Assembly: GCA_025450405.1 (NCBI GenBank)
Contig: JANWHL010000066.1
Coordinates: 1-34,182 of the forward strand
Length of the DNA: 34,182 nt
Source of the DNA: Ktedonobacterales bacterium
GTDB lineage: Bacteria > Chloroflexota > Ktedonobacteria > Ktedonobacterales > JADMIN01
Direction of reading: 5' to 3'
Under the pieces are notes generated by a model that was given only the letters and a program-made list of their open reading frames with translations, had not been told where the DNA came from and ran no database searches. Below are positions 26,206 to 33,574 of this stretch, piece after piece. Both the position numbers and the translations under genes were made by a program. The number at the start of each line of letters is the position of its first letter. Positions within the stretch are counted from its first letter, which is position 1.

Positions 26206-26705
26206 AGCGTCACACGCCCATTGCCCGCCGGCATCGTGAAGCGCATGAATCCGCCATTCGCCAGGCGTGTGCAGACCACGCCCATGGTGTAGAACAGCGC
26301 CAGCACCACCAGCACGATCCCCTCGTTCAGCGCGAACACCACCGGCGCCAGGTGCGTTGCCCCGCTCGCGAAGAACCGCGCCGCGTCCGGCGGTCCCGCC
26401 GCGCCGCCCCAGAGGGTCACGTCGCCCAGCGCCAACGCCACGCCCGCGTCCACCAGCGCGCACACCATGGCGAGCTGGGGTCCCAGCTTCCAGAAGCGGC
26501 GGCTCATCTTCTCGCGCCGCGTGGACTTCACCCGCATGGCGGCCCAGACTGGGGGTGCGAGCCAGAGCACGAGGCGCGCGACCAGGACCGCCGGAAAGAG
26601 CCAGAACGGCCAGAACGCGGTGGGCACCATGGCCAGCAGCCGCCCGGCCAGGAAGATCACCGCCCCCTCAGCGGCGGCGCGACGCATCGTCGTCGTGCGG
26701 AACAT
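26202..26705 (-). CDS. Hypothetical membrane protein
   Basis: A 167-residue protein with about four membrane helices: GAVIFLAGRLLAMVPTAFW, FPAVLVARLVLWLAPPVWA, QLAMVCALVDAGVALALGD and VFALNEGIVLVVLALFYTMG. A basic loop (RVKSTRREKMSRRFW) lies between the second and third, consistent with a cytoplasmic side. I recognise no family. GAGGAG lies 5 nt before the ATG at 26705; an upstream Met in the open frame has no site. The gene converges on DUF2203 with overlapping stop codons (26202-26205), leaving no room for a terminator between them, so readthrough would make antisense RNA for both genes. Confidence 0.78.
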   Translation of the reverse strand: MFRTTTMRRAAAEGAVIFLAGRLLAMVPTAFWPFWLFPAVLVARLVLWLAPPVWAAMRVKSTRREKMSRRFWKLGPQLAMVCALVDAGVALALGDVTLWGGAAGPPDAARFFASGATHLAPVVFALNEGIVLVVLALFYTMGVVCTRLANGGFMRFTMPAGNGRVTL

Positions 26706-26883
26706 GCGGGCTCCTCTGGGGGGCATCGGGGTGGTGCCAGTTGAATAGTCGCGGCGGCTTTCCTGGTGGTCGTCGCCGTGGCATCGCTGCGGTGGCATCG
26801 AAGCGGTGGCACCTATATCGTAGCCCAGAGCCACCCGGTGGGCGCCATGCCCCCCTCTGGAGACCGCCACGGATGTGCCGCGC

Positions 26884-26963
26884 CCTGAGGGCAACCTCAC
26901 GCCGGTTCCGCCTCAGCCACTCTTTTCCGGCCTCTGTGTCCTCTGTGTCCTCATTGTGATTCT
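26884..26963. repeat. CTCTGTGTCCT element, copy 2, with flanking palindrome
   Basis: GCCCTGAGGGC (26884-26894 region) is a perfect palindrome. About 40 bp further on come CTCTGTGTCCT, CTGTGTCCT and CATTGTGATTCT (26932-26963). The copy at 10591-10660 has the same order: a CCCTGAAGGG palindrome, then CTCTGTGTCCT, TGTGT and CATTGTGAAT. Both end within about 35 bp of the 3' end of a leftward gene. Confidence 0.6.
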
Positions 26964-26996
26964 CTGCCGGTAATCGCGGATCGGGCCGCGATGCCG

Positions 26997-27815
26997 CTAC
27001 CGCAGCCAGCCCTCAGTGTCCGGAGACCGGTGTCGGCCAGTGTCGCCGCGGTGGGCGCCCGCCGGGGCCGCCGCCGGCATGCGCGGCATCGGGTCGGCCA
27101 TGCCCTGCCCGCCGCCCATCGCCGCGGGATTTGGTCGCTGGGCCACCCCCATCATCGCCAGGAACCGCGCCGCGAACGCGTGCGGGTTGGCCGCGAAATC
27201 CGCGAACGCCCGGGCGCGATTGGTGATGGCCATCCAGCTCCCGCGCTCGATCAACTGCGGGGGCACCAGCAGCTCGCCCAGCGCCAGGGTGCGCACCGGC
27301 AGCGCCAGATACTCGCCGAGATTCTCCGGCGTGAACCCGCCGGAGACCTGCAAGCTAATGTGCGTGAGCTGGCGCAGCAACGCGCGGACATAGGCCGGCC
27401 CGCCGAACGCCTCGCCGGGAAAGAGCTTGACCATCTCGGCCCCGGCGCGTTGCGCCGTGATGATCTCCGAGGGGGTCAGCGCGCCCAGGATGCAGGCCAC
27501 GTTGGCATCGCGGCAGGCCGGGACGAGGTCCGGCGAAAAGATCGGCGAGGAGATGAACCGCGCCCCGCACGAGATGACCTCGCGTGCCTGGTTCGCATCG
27601 AGCACCGCCCCCGCGCCAACCAGCACATCCGTGCGCGTCGACAGGTGGCTGACGATCTCTGGCGCGCCCGGAATCGTCAGCGAGACCTCGATGGTCGTGA
27701 TCCCCGCCGCCGCCAGGGCGTCCACCACCCCCAGGGCCTGGACGGCGGTTTGCGTCCGCACCTCCGCCACCAACCGGCGGCGCTCCATCACGGTGACGAT
27801 CTCGTGTGGGATCAT
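26997..27815 (-). CDS. KDPG/KHG aldolase-like protein with C-terminal extension
   Basis: A 272-residue protein whose first ~215 residues are a class I aldolase of the 2-keto-3-deoxy-6-phosphogluconate type. GITTIEVSLTIPGAPE carries catalytic Glu43. LVGAGAVLDANQAREVISCG follows, then ILGALTPSEIITAQRAGAE, MVKLFPGE with Schiff-base Lys130, and VSGGFTPENL for phosphate binding. These enzymes cleave KDPG or related keto acids to pyruvate. The remaining ~55 residues (NPAAMGGGQGMADPMPRM and on) are Gly/Pro/Met/Arg-rich, apparently disordered, and foreign to the family. The ribosome binding site GGAGGGCCAGG leads into the ATG. No sugar acid kinase or dehydratase is nearby, so the substrate cannot be fixed; a menaquinone-pathway-like or other keto-acid aldolase role is possible. 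Confidence 0.9.
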   Translation of the reverse strand: MIPHEIVTVMERRRLVAEVRTQTAVQALGVVDALAAAGITTIEVSLTIPGAPEIVSHLSTRTDVLVGAGAVLDANQAREVISCGARFISSPIFSPDLVPACRDANVACILGALTPSEIITAQRAGAEMVKLFPGEAFGGPAYVRALLRQLTHISLQVSGGFTPENLGEYLALPVRTLALGELLVPPQLIERGSWMAITNRARAFADFAANPHAFAARFLAMMGVAQRPNPAAMGGGQGMADPMPRMPAAAPAGAHRGDTGRHRSPDTEGWLR

Positions 27816-28150
27816 CCTGGCCCTCCCCCTTCGCGGCCCCGCGCCGCCCTTGCCACCGCGCCCTGAAGCTCTTCACCATCGTATCACGCCTGACCAGATC
27901 GCGCGCCGCCGATTGGCCACAGGTCCACATCAGCTTGGCCACAGCGGCGCCTCAGTCCGGTACGTCATGCTGCCTCTGGCGCTCGCTCCCGTCCTGGGTT
28001 ATGCTGTCGCCGTCACCATCGCCGCGATCGTCGGCGCGCGGGCCGTGATGTCCGCCGCCGCCGAAATGGCTCACCCGGGCGAGATCGCCGCAATCGTCGC
28101 CGTGCGGGCCGGGGGCGCACTGTGGACGCCGTCGAAGACAAGGAGACCCG
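27816..28150. other. Divergent intergenic region, no gene seen
   Basis: These 335 bp separate the leftward aldolase from the rightward AI-2E family gene. A plus-strand TATGCT at 28000-28005 is a possible -10 without a good -35. Nothing else stands out; the small frames across it lack motifs and ribosome binding sites. Confidence 0.5.
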
Positions 28151-29458
28151 ATGAGGCCACTCAATAGGCCGATCACCCCGCTCGCCGGTGCCGCGGCCGA
28201 GAGCGTGTCAGCGGGCGACGCGCCGCGGTCGTCGTGGGCGCACCGGCGCGATGTCGCGCTGACCGTGCTCATCTGGATCGTCGTCACCGCCATGGTTCTG
28301 TGGGCCGCGGCGCACGTGGTCCACGCCCTCCTCGTCCTGGTGATCGCCGGCCTGCTCGCCTACGCCCTGATGCCGCCGATCGCGTACCTCAGCCGCTGGA
28401 TCCCCCGTCCCATCGCGGTCGTCGTCATTTACCTCCTCGTCCTGGCCGTCGTCGGCGCCATCGGCTACGCCGTCATCAACACAGCGGTCGTCGAGCTCAC
28501 CGCGTTGGCTGAACACATCCGCGAACTGCTCACGCCCAACCAGGCGGGCATTGCCCCGCTCGTCGCCGAGCTGGAGGCGTTGGGCATTCCCCGAGCGCAA
28601 ATTGACGCCTTCGCCCAGCAGCTCGCCGCGCAGATCCAGGCGGGAGCGCAGGGCGCGCTGCCGCTGCTGAGCGCTTTCGTCACCGTCACGCTGAGCGCCA
28701 TGCTCGACACCGTATTGGTGGTCGTCCTCAGCATCTACCTTCTGGCCGACGGGCGCCGTGTCGCCGGCTGGCTGCGCGCCAACGCGCCGACACGTTACCG
28801 GCCACGCGTCACGCTCCTGCTCCACATCGTGGAGCGCGTCGTCGGCGGCTACATTCGCGGTCAGGTGCTCCTCTGCGCCCTGATCGGTGTGCTGGTTGGC
28901 GGCGGCATGGCGGTCCTGGGTGTGCCCTATGCCGTGTTGCTGGGCGTGCTCGCGTTCATCCTCGAGTTCATCCCCAACCTGGGCACGCTGGTCTCCGGCG
29001 CGATCTGCGTCCTCGCCGCGCTGACACAAGGCTGGGTGCTCGCGCTCGTCGTCCTCGGCTACTTTGTGTTCGTTCATGTCATCGAGGGCTACATCGTCGG
29101 TCCGCGCATCGTGGGCCGCGCCGTGGGGGTGCATCCCGCCGTCTCCATCGTCGCGCTGCTGGCTGGCGCCGAGCTTTTTGGGCTGTGGGGCGCCCTCTTC
29201 GCCTCGCCGGTCGCCGGACTCGCCCAGGCGTTCCTGGCCGCCATCTGGGTCCAGTGGCGCCAGACGCACCTCTCTGAGTACGACGACATGCGATCTCCGC
29301 CGCCGCAAGGTGCGCTCTCGGGGAACGGCGATGCCACGCTCGCGTCCGGGGTGACCGTCGGCGTCCCCGGTGTCGCCCCAGGCAGCGCCCCGGGTAGCGC
29401 GCGCCTGTCCCCCGGATCGTTGCCGGCGCCCGATGATCCCCAACTGCCCGACGCCTGA
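28151..29458 (+). CDS. AI-2E family transporter
   Basis: A 435-residue membrane permease of the AI-2E (TqsA/YdiK/PerM) family. Helices begin at DVALTVLIWIVVTAMVLW, and about eight can be counted. GLLAYALMPPIAYLSRWIP, VERVVGGYIRGQVLLCALIG, FILEFIPNLG and GPRIVGRAVGVHPAVSI are family landmarks. The family name comes from E. coli TqsA, which exports autoinducer-2, but members include Na+/H+ antiporters and unknowns; no luxS gene is here, so quorum sensing should not be inferred. A polar region of about 100 residues between helices 3 and 4 and a Gly/Pro/Ser-rich tail of about 60 residues (APGSAPGSARLSPGSLP) are as expected or variable. AGGAGA precedes the ATG by 4-5 nt. Confidence 0.94.
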   Translation: MRPLNRPITPLAGAAAESVSAGDAPRSSWAHRRDVALTVLIWIVVTAMVLWAAAHVVHALLVLVIAGLLAYALMPPIAYLSRWIPRPIAVVVIYLLVLAVVGAIGYAVINTAVVELTALAEHIRELLTPNQAGIAPLVAELEALGIPRAQIDAFAQQLAAQIQAGAQGALPLLSAFVTVTLSAMLDTVLVVVLSIYLLADGRRVAGWLRANAPTRYRPRVTLLLHIVERVVGGYIRGQVLLCALIGVLVGGGMAVLGVPYAVLLGVLAFILEFIPNLGTLVSGAICVLAALTQGWVLALVVLGYFVFVHVIEGYIVGPRIVGRAVGVHPAVSIVALLAGAELFGLWGALFASPVAGLAQAFLAAIWVQWRQTHLSEYDDMRSPPPQGALSGNGDATLASGVTVGVPGVAPGSAPGSARLSPGSLPAPDDPQLPDA

Positions 29459-29612
29459 TCTGCCGGACGTCTGACGGCGCCCTCGGTCACCAGCCCGGCG
29501 GCGGACGAGGCACGGATCGTGCGGCCCATTGTCTGGGTTGCGCGCGGCCGCGGTGGTCGCTGGGCGACCGTTGTGCTGGTGTTACGAGAATCCCAAAAGG
29601 AGGGCGGCGTAG

Positions 29613-30440
29613 ATGGCACGTGAGACCCAGGCTGATATTGTCGTTGGGGTGCCGGTTGAGGTGGCTTATCGCGCCTGGAGCGACTTCGAGAGCTTCCCGC
29701 GGTTCATGAACCATGTCAAAGAGGTCCGGCGGGTGGACGCGAGCGGGCAGCGTATCCACTGGAAGGCCAGCGTCGGCGGCACCCCTCAGGAGTGGGATGC
29801 CGAGGTGATCGACCTCACCCCCAACCAGCGCGTCGCCTGGCGGAGTGTTTCCGGCACGGCCAACGACGGCGCCGTGGAGTTCGAGCCGCAAGGCACCAAT
29901 ACCCGTGTGCTCGTCCGCCTCAACTACGATCCGCCGGCGGGGGTGGCCGGCGACACCGCCGACGCCCTCTTCCAGGCGACTGCGCGCGCCGTGGCGGACG
30001 ACTTGAGGAACTTCAAGCAACTGATCGAGACCGGAAAGGTGTCCGGGGGCGGTCTCCCGTGGCCGGCGTGGCTCGGCATCGGGCTGGGCGGCTCGGCTAT
30101 CCTCGCCGGTATCGTCCTGGGCGCCTGGTACGGCATGAAGCAGAACCAGACATCCCGCACGCGCGCGAATAAAAACGCGAACAAGCAGATGCGGCGCGCC
30201 GCACGGACCTTCCAGTGGAACGTGATCCGGGGCGCGTCGCAGGGCGCGGCCAAAGGCGCCGCCAGGGGTGTCGCCCAGGCCATGCGGAGTCAGTCCAAGT
30301 TCCCGTCCGCATGGAATTGGAACCTGGCCCAGATCCGCGGCGCTCAGCGGACCGTCAAGGGTTCCGCGAACATCCAGCCACGCATTCTGAGCTGGGACGC
30401 GGTCAAGGCCCGGACAGGCCGCACCGGCACGCGCGGTTAA
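29613..30440 (+). CDS. SRPBCC-domain protein with membrane anchor and basic tail
   Basis: A 275-residue protein with three parts. Residues 1-145 are a SRPBCC (cyclase/dehydrase-like) fold: ADIVVGVPVEVAYRAWSDFE, FPRFMNHVKEVRRVD, IHWKASVGG and VIDLTPNQRVAWRS. Its open cavity usually binds a hydrophobic ligand. A single membrane helix (LGIGLGGSAILAGIVLGAW) follows at about 152-172. The remaining ~100 residues are strongly basic (RTRANKNANKQMRRAART) and contain a helix of repeated small residues (GASQGAAKGAARGVAQAM), then unique sequence. Orientation by the positive-inside rule puts the tail in the cytoplasm, which would place the SRPBCC domain outside unless it has no export signal; the topology is unresolved. 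AGGAGGG lies 8 nt before the ATG. It follows the AI-2E gene by 154 bp and ends at a perfect palindrome. Confidence 0.88.
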   Translation: MARETQADIVVGVPVEVAYRAWSDFESFPRFMNHVKEVRRVDASGQRIHWKASVGGTPQEWDAEVIDLTPNQRVAWRSVSGTANDGAVEFEPQGTNTRVLVRLNYDPPAGVAGDTADALFQATARAVADDLRNFKQLIETGKVSGGGLPWPAWLGIGLGGSAILAGIVLGAWYGMKQNQTSRTRANKNANKQMRRAARTFQWNVIRGASQGAAKGAARGVAQAMRSQSKFPSAWNWNLAQIRGAQRTVKGSANIQPRILSWDAVKARTGRTGTRG

Positions 30441-30460
30441 CGCGGGTTCCTCACCCCCTG

Positions 30461-30488
30461 CCCCCTCTCCATCGCGATGGAGAGGGGG
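30461..30488. terminator. Perfect 28-bp palindrome (copy F) after the SRPBCC gene
   Basis: The two 14-nt halves are exact reverse complements: CCCCCTCTCCATCG and its complement, with no loop bases. It sits 20 bp after the SRPBCC stop codon and 88 bp before the stop of the convergent deaminase gene. TTCGGCGTTCTT follows, so it may serve as a terminator for the rightward gene. It is preceded by CCTCACCCCCTG, as at copy B. Confidence 0.7.
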
Positions 30489-30575
30489 TTCGGCGTTCTT
30501 GCGCCATCCGACGTGACCAGGTGCTTGTCCGGATTGCGGAGGGGCGGCCGGCACTCGCGGCGGGAGCGATGTCGG

Positions 30576-31220
30576 TCAGGCCATCTCGGCCAGCCGGTCG
30601 ATCGCGAATGCGGCGGGCCGGCCTTCGGCGGCCCAGCGTCGCACGTCGCCCGACGCGCGGAGCGCCTGGCCGAGCGCGAGCCCGGCGGGGACCGCCTCGC
30701 CGAAGCGCTCCCACCACGGCGCCGTCGCGCTTTCGCCCATGTTTTCGGCCGCGCCCATGGCCCACTCCACCAGCAGGGCTAGCAGCGCCACCTCCAGTGT
30801 CGCGTCCGTCGGGCCGGTCACGGCAATCGCGCCCTTGCGCATGTAGGGGATCGCTTCGAAGAGCGCGGCGGCGCCCGCCACGCTGTCGCGCGACGCGTAG
30901 CGCACGTCGCGCAGGCGGGCCATGCGCACGGCCCCGGCGCAGAGCGGGCACGGCTCGGTCGTCGTGTAGAGCACGCAGTCCTCGGGTGCCGTGGCGCCCC
31001 AGTCCAGAGCGATCAGCGCGTTCACCTCAGCGTGGGCCAGGCGCTGACCACAGAGCAGCCGCCCTTCAGCCTTGCCCTCGCCGATGCGGTTCCGACCACG
31101 CGCCAGGATCGTCCCCGCCCGATCGGTCACCACCGCGCCGATCGGCAGCGACCCCGCGCGGTACGCCGCCCACGCCTCTTCGATGCAGGCCCGCCAGGGC
31201 TCGTCGAGTCGATCCCACAT
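30576..31220 (-). CDS. TadA-like nucleoside/cytidine deaminase with C-terminal extension
   Basis: A 214-residue zinc deaminase. AYRAGSLPIGAVVTD opens the fold. HAEVN (His63, catalytic Glu65) and PCPLC (Cys91, Cys94) give the zinc site in the HAE/PCxxC pattern of the CMP/dCMP and tRNA adenosine deaminases, and VRMARLRDVRYASRD follows. TadA is usually about 150-160 residues; here some 90 more follow the core (LLALLVEWAMGAAENMGES through FAIDRLAEMA), a helical extension that might fix substrate choice or partner binding. The enzyme may act on free nucleobases or nucleosides rather than tRNA. The ATG at 31220 follows AGGAGG by 8 nt. It is the last gene of the NYN / phosphatase / deaminase operon, 33 bp after the phosphatase gene. 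Confidence 0.9.
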   Translation of the reverse strand: MWDRLDEPWRACIEEAWAAYRAGSLPIGAVVTDRAGTILARGRNRIGEGKAEGRLLCGQRLAHAEVNALIALDWGATAPEDCVLYTTTEPCPLCAGAVRMARLRDVRYASRDSVAGAAALFEAIPYMRKGAIAVTGPTDATLEVALLALLVEWAMGAAENMGESATAPWWERFGEAVPAGLALGQALRASGDVRRWAAEGRPAAFAIDRLAEMA

Positions 31221-31253
31221 CGGCACCACCTCCTTCCTTCTTGCCCGCCGGCG

Positions 31254-32339
31254 TCAGCCGCGCTCGCGTTCGCGCAGCAGCCGGAGCAGCACCGGCTCGA
31301 TCGCCGCGCGTAGCGTCGCGTTGGCATAGCCAATCCAGGCTATCGGCGTCTCGGTGTCCAGCGGCGCGTCCAGCGAGCCGCCTGACCCATCGGTGAGCAC
31401 CACCCCGGCCGCGGCGGCGACGAGCGCCGCGCAGATGTCGTATGGATGACACGGCAGGTGGCCGGACGCCGCCGCGAACTGGGGACGCAGGTCCGCGATG
31501 AAGCGGTCCTGCCCGGTCATCAGGGCGAAGAGCTGGCCGCCGGTCGAGATGTACTGGTCGTCGTAGATCGGCGGAGGCTCCATGGCCGGTCCCGCCAACT
31601 CGCGCAGCAGCCGGTCTTCCAGCGCGGCGATGTCGGCCTTGGCCCAGGGCAGCCCCTTGAAGAGGCTGGCGAAGCCGTGTTCCAGCGTCGCGTTCGCCGC
31701 GGGACGGAAGCGCAGTGGCGCCTCGGTGCCCGTCAGCAGATCGCGCGTCACGCCCGCCGTGCCCGCGCCGCGGACCGCCCAGACCTGGTCGGCCAGATAC
31801 GCGCGATGGGTCGGCAGCTCCGTCTGGACCGCCGCGCGAATATCCGCCAGGCGCGCGGGCGCCTCTCCGCGCTCCCACCATCCCGGCGCCGTCACCGGCG
31901 CCACCGCCGCGAGTGACCACGCGGAGCGCTTGCCATACATCAGCCCGCGCGTCCCATCCACCGGATCGGCGATCACGACAAACCGGGCCGCCGCCGGGTT
32001 GGCGCCGCGCGGGACCATCGCCCGCCCTTCGGGCCAACCCTCCGCCACCAGGGCGAAGGACACTCCCCAGTCGGTCGCCCACGCCTCGAATCCCGGCACG
32101 AGCACCTCATCGGCCACGCGGTCGAGGGCGAAGATCGTGTCGCCGCCCTCATGACCCACGGCCGTGGCCAGCGCATGGTCATCCTCTGCCTGGCCATTGC
32201 CATCCGCGCGCGCCCGCTCGCTCAGGCGTGCCCAGAGATGGGCCTGGAGATCTCGGTGCAGCCCGCGCAGCCGCTCCACGAAATCGCCCGGCGGTCGCGG
32301 CAGATCGTCACTCACGTTCGGACCATCCGTGGCGGGCAT
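31254..32339 (-). CDS. Inositol monophosphatase-like enzyme
   Basis: A 361-residue member of the inositol monophosphatase/FBPase superfamily of Mg2+-dependent, Li+-sensitive sugar phosphatases. IADPVDGTRG is the signature metal motif (Asp125, Asp128). LVAEGWPEG supplies an earlier metal ligand (Glu100), and CHPYDICAALVAAAAGVVLTD the later Asp. The enzyme is longer than typical IMPases (about 260 residues), mainly through inserts between the two signature blocks (APARLADIRAAVQTELPTHR and onward). The substrate could be inositol phosphate, a sugar phosphate or a nucleotide such as 3'-phosphoadenosine phosphate. GAGGAG lies 5-6 nt before the ATG. It starts 10 bp after the NYN gene and is followed by the deaminase gene after 33 bp, so co-transcription is very likely. 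Confidence 0.92.
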   Translation of the reverse strand: MPATDGPNVSDDLPRPPGDFVERLRGLHRDLQAHLWARLSERARADGNGQAEDDHALATAVGHEGGDTIFALDRVADEVLVPGFEAWATDWGVSFALVAEGWPEGRAMVPRGANPAAARFVVIADPVDGTRGLMYGKRSAWSLAAVAPVTAPGWWERGEAPARLADIRAAVQTELPTHRAYLADQVWAVRGAGTAGVTRDLLTGTEAPLRFRPAANATLEHGFASLFKGLPWAKADIAALEDRLLRELAGPAMEPPPIYDDQYISTGGQLFALMTGQDRFIADLRPQFAAASGHLPCHPYDICAALVAAAAGVVLTDGSGGSLDAPLDTETPIAWIGYANATLRAAIEPVLLRLLRERERG

Positions 32340-32349
32340 CGCGTGCTCC

Positions 32350-33264
32350 TCAGGCGCCGCCACGGCGCAGACGCGGCAGCCGGCTGGTCCGCCGGGTCGA
32401 CGGCTGGGCATAGTTCGAGAACGACGGCACGGGTGGCGGCGGAGCGGGCGGCGCTGGTGTCAGCACCAGATTGCTCCCACGTTGCTCCACATGCACGACC
32501 CCAGCCTGGGCCGCCGCGTCCAGAAAATCGCGCCAGCGCCGGAAGCCGAACGCCCGCACACTGAACGCTGGATTGAGCAGACGGAGGTAATCGTAAACCG
32601 TGGAGTCCAGCGTGTTGCTGCCGCGGTCCTGCATCTCCAGCACGGATTGGCGCAGGAAGGCAAACGCCTGGTCCAGCGTGGTCGGGCTCGCCATGTCGCC
32701 CTCACTCGCCGGTTCCGCTCCCGCCGCCGGTCCCGTGGCCGCCGCGCCGTGGGGCGCCGCCGGGGTGGGCTCGTCGTCGGAGAGCACGTCCTCGTAGGTG
32801 TCGAATTTGTGGACATTGCGCGCCAATGCCGCGCTGGCCGAGCCCGCCACCGCCACCACGTCCACCCGCTTGCCCATCCGGATCAGCTCCTGAACGAGCG
32901 GGAGCAGGTCGCTATCGCCCGAGAGCAGCACGAACGAATCAATGTGGGGGCTGGTGAAGGCCACACGCATCGCGTCCACCACCATCTGGATGTCCGCGTG
33001 GTTCTTCTCGGAGCCTTTCGTGAGCCGCGGCAGGTGCGAGAGGCCAAAGCCGCGCTCGCGCAGCGCCGTGCCCAGCGCGGCGTAGCGGTCGAAGTCGCCG
33101 TACGCCTCGCGCAGCACCAGTTCGCCCTTCTCGCGCTTTAGCGCGTCCACCAGCCGCCCGGCGTCCAGGGCACGGCCCGTGCGCTCCAGCCCGATGGCAA
33201 AGTTCGCCAGGTCGAGCAATACTGCCCACCGATGCTCGGCCGCGACGGCCAGCGGGACTCCCAT
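32350..33264 (-). CDS. NYN (LabA/DUF88) domain protein with OST-HTH domain
   Basis: A 304-residue RNA-linked protein. Residues 10-150 are a NYN domain, a PIN-like nuclease fold: LLDLANFAIGL (Asp18), HADIQMVVDAMRVAF (Asp91, Asp97) and LLSGDSDLLPLVQELI (Asp117, Asp119) give the expected acidic cluster. After an Ala/Pro linker, residues about 192-268 (LDQAFAFLRQSVLEMQDRG, VYDYLRLLNPAFSVRAFGF, VHVEQRGSNLVL) match an OST-HTH/LOTUS winged helix, which binds RNA in other proteins. The C-terminus is Pro-rich, then Arg-rich. Bacterial LabA-like proteins are thought to cut or bind RNA; activity is not shown here. GAGGAGG lies about 5 nt before the ATG at 33264. It is first in the operon with the phosphatase and deaminase genes. 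Confidence 0.93.
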   Translation of the reverse strand: MGVPLAVAAEHRWAVLLDLANFAIGLERTGRALDAGRLVDALKREKGELVLREAYGDFDRYAALGTALRERGFGLSHLPRLTKGSEKNHADIQMVVDAMRVAFTSPHIDSFVLLSGDSDLLPLVQELIRMGKRVDVVAVAGSASAALARNVHKFDTYEDVLSDDEPTPAAPHGAAATGPAAGAEPASEGDMASPTTLDQAFAFLRQSVLEMQDRGSNTLDSTVYDYLRLLNPAFSVRAFGFRRWRDFLDAAAQAGVVHVEQRGSNLVLTPAPPAPPPPVPSFSNYAQPSTRRTSRLPRLRRGGA

Positions 33265-33311
33265 CGCGCCTCCTCGATTCGGCCTCACTCTTGCTGGTTC
33301 TTGGGTAGTCA

Positions 33312-33325
33312 GCGCTCGCGAGCGC
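33312..33325. promoter_or_regulatory. 14-bp palindrome upstream of the NYN operon
   Basis: GCGCTCGCGAGCGC is a perfect palindrome with no loop. It lies just downstream of a possible minus-strand -10 box (33338-33343), 48 bp before the NYN start. It could be an operator or chance in G+C-rich DNA. Confidence 0.35.
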
Positions 33326-33399
33326 CCACCTGGCCGCAGTGTACCACAGGCGCGGCGCGGCGGGCGGCGATGTCCATCTGGCGGCCCGTTAATCCGCTC

Positions 33400-33429
33400 T
33401 TGACAACTGACCTGGTTTCATGTTGGAAT
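33400..33429 (+). promoter_or_regulatory. Promoter of the sigma factor gene
   Basis: A perfect TTGACA (33400-33405), an 18-bp spacer and TGGAAT (33424-33429), preceded by TGT. The start near 33436 gives a leader of about 140 nt. The -35 is the best match to consensus in the window. Confidence 0.6.
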
Positions 33430-33439
33430 GGGCCATGAT

Positions 33440-33520
33440 GGGCGGGCGACCCTCCAAGTGATCGCCCGCCCGGCGGTCCGGGTCACCTTCCCCACTGGAC
33501 TTGCCGGCACTCGGCAAGTC
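33440..33520 (+). promoter_or_regulatory. Two hairpins in the sigma factor leader
   Basis: Hairpin 1: GGGCGGGCGA (33440-33449) pairs with TCGCCCGCCC (33462-33471) across 12 nt. Hairpin 2: GACTTGCCG (33498-33506) pairs with CGGCAAGTC (33512-33520) across GCACT. Then ACTCGGCA recurs (33525-33532), an alternative partner for part of hairpin 2. The first begins within a few nt of the predicted transcript start. This is a structured leader, of unknown function, ending about 40 nt before the ribosome binding site. Confidence 0.5.
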
Positions 33521-33574
33521 GTTACTCGGCACTTACATGGGCCCGAGGTGCGCCGTTCAACGAGGAGTGGTGCA

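Larger units (their letters stand above)
33265..33574. other. Divergent region between NYN and sigma factor genes
   Basis: This 310-bp gap carries a 14-bp palindrome GCGCTCGCGAGCGC (33312-33325), a minus-strand TACACT (33338-33343) that might be the -10 of the NYN operon, a TTGACA promoter for the sigma gene and two hairpins in its leader. There is no gene. Confidence 0.6.

Noticed and set aside
28208-29443. A 411-codon leftward open frame opposite the AI-2E gene
   Set aside because: Asp/Glu/Arg/His/Gln-rich shadow of membrane helices on the other strand, with no supported start.
28151-29458. Autoinducer-2 quorum sensing from the AI-2E family name
   Set aside because: The family is functionally mixed and no luxS or receptor gene is present.
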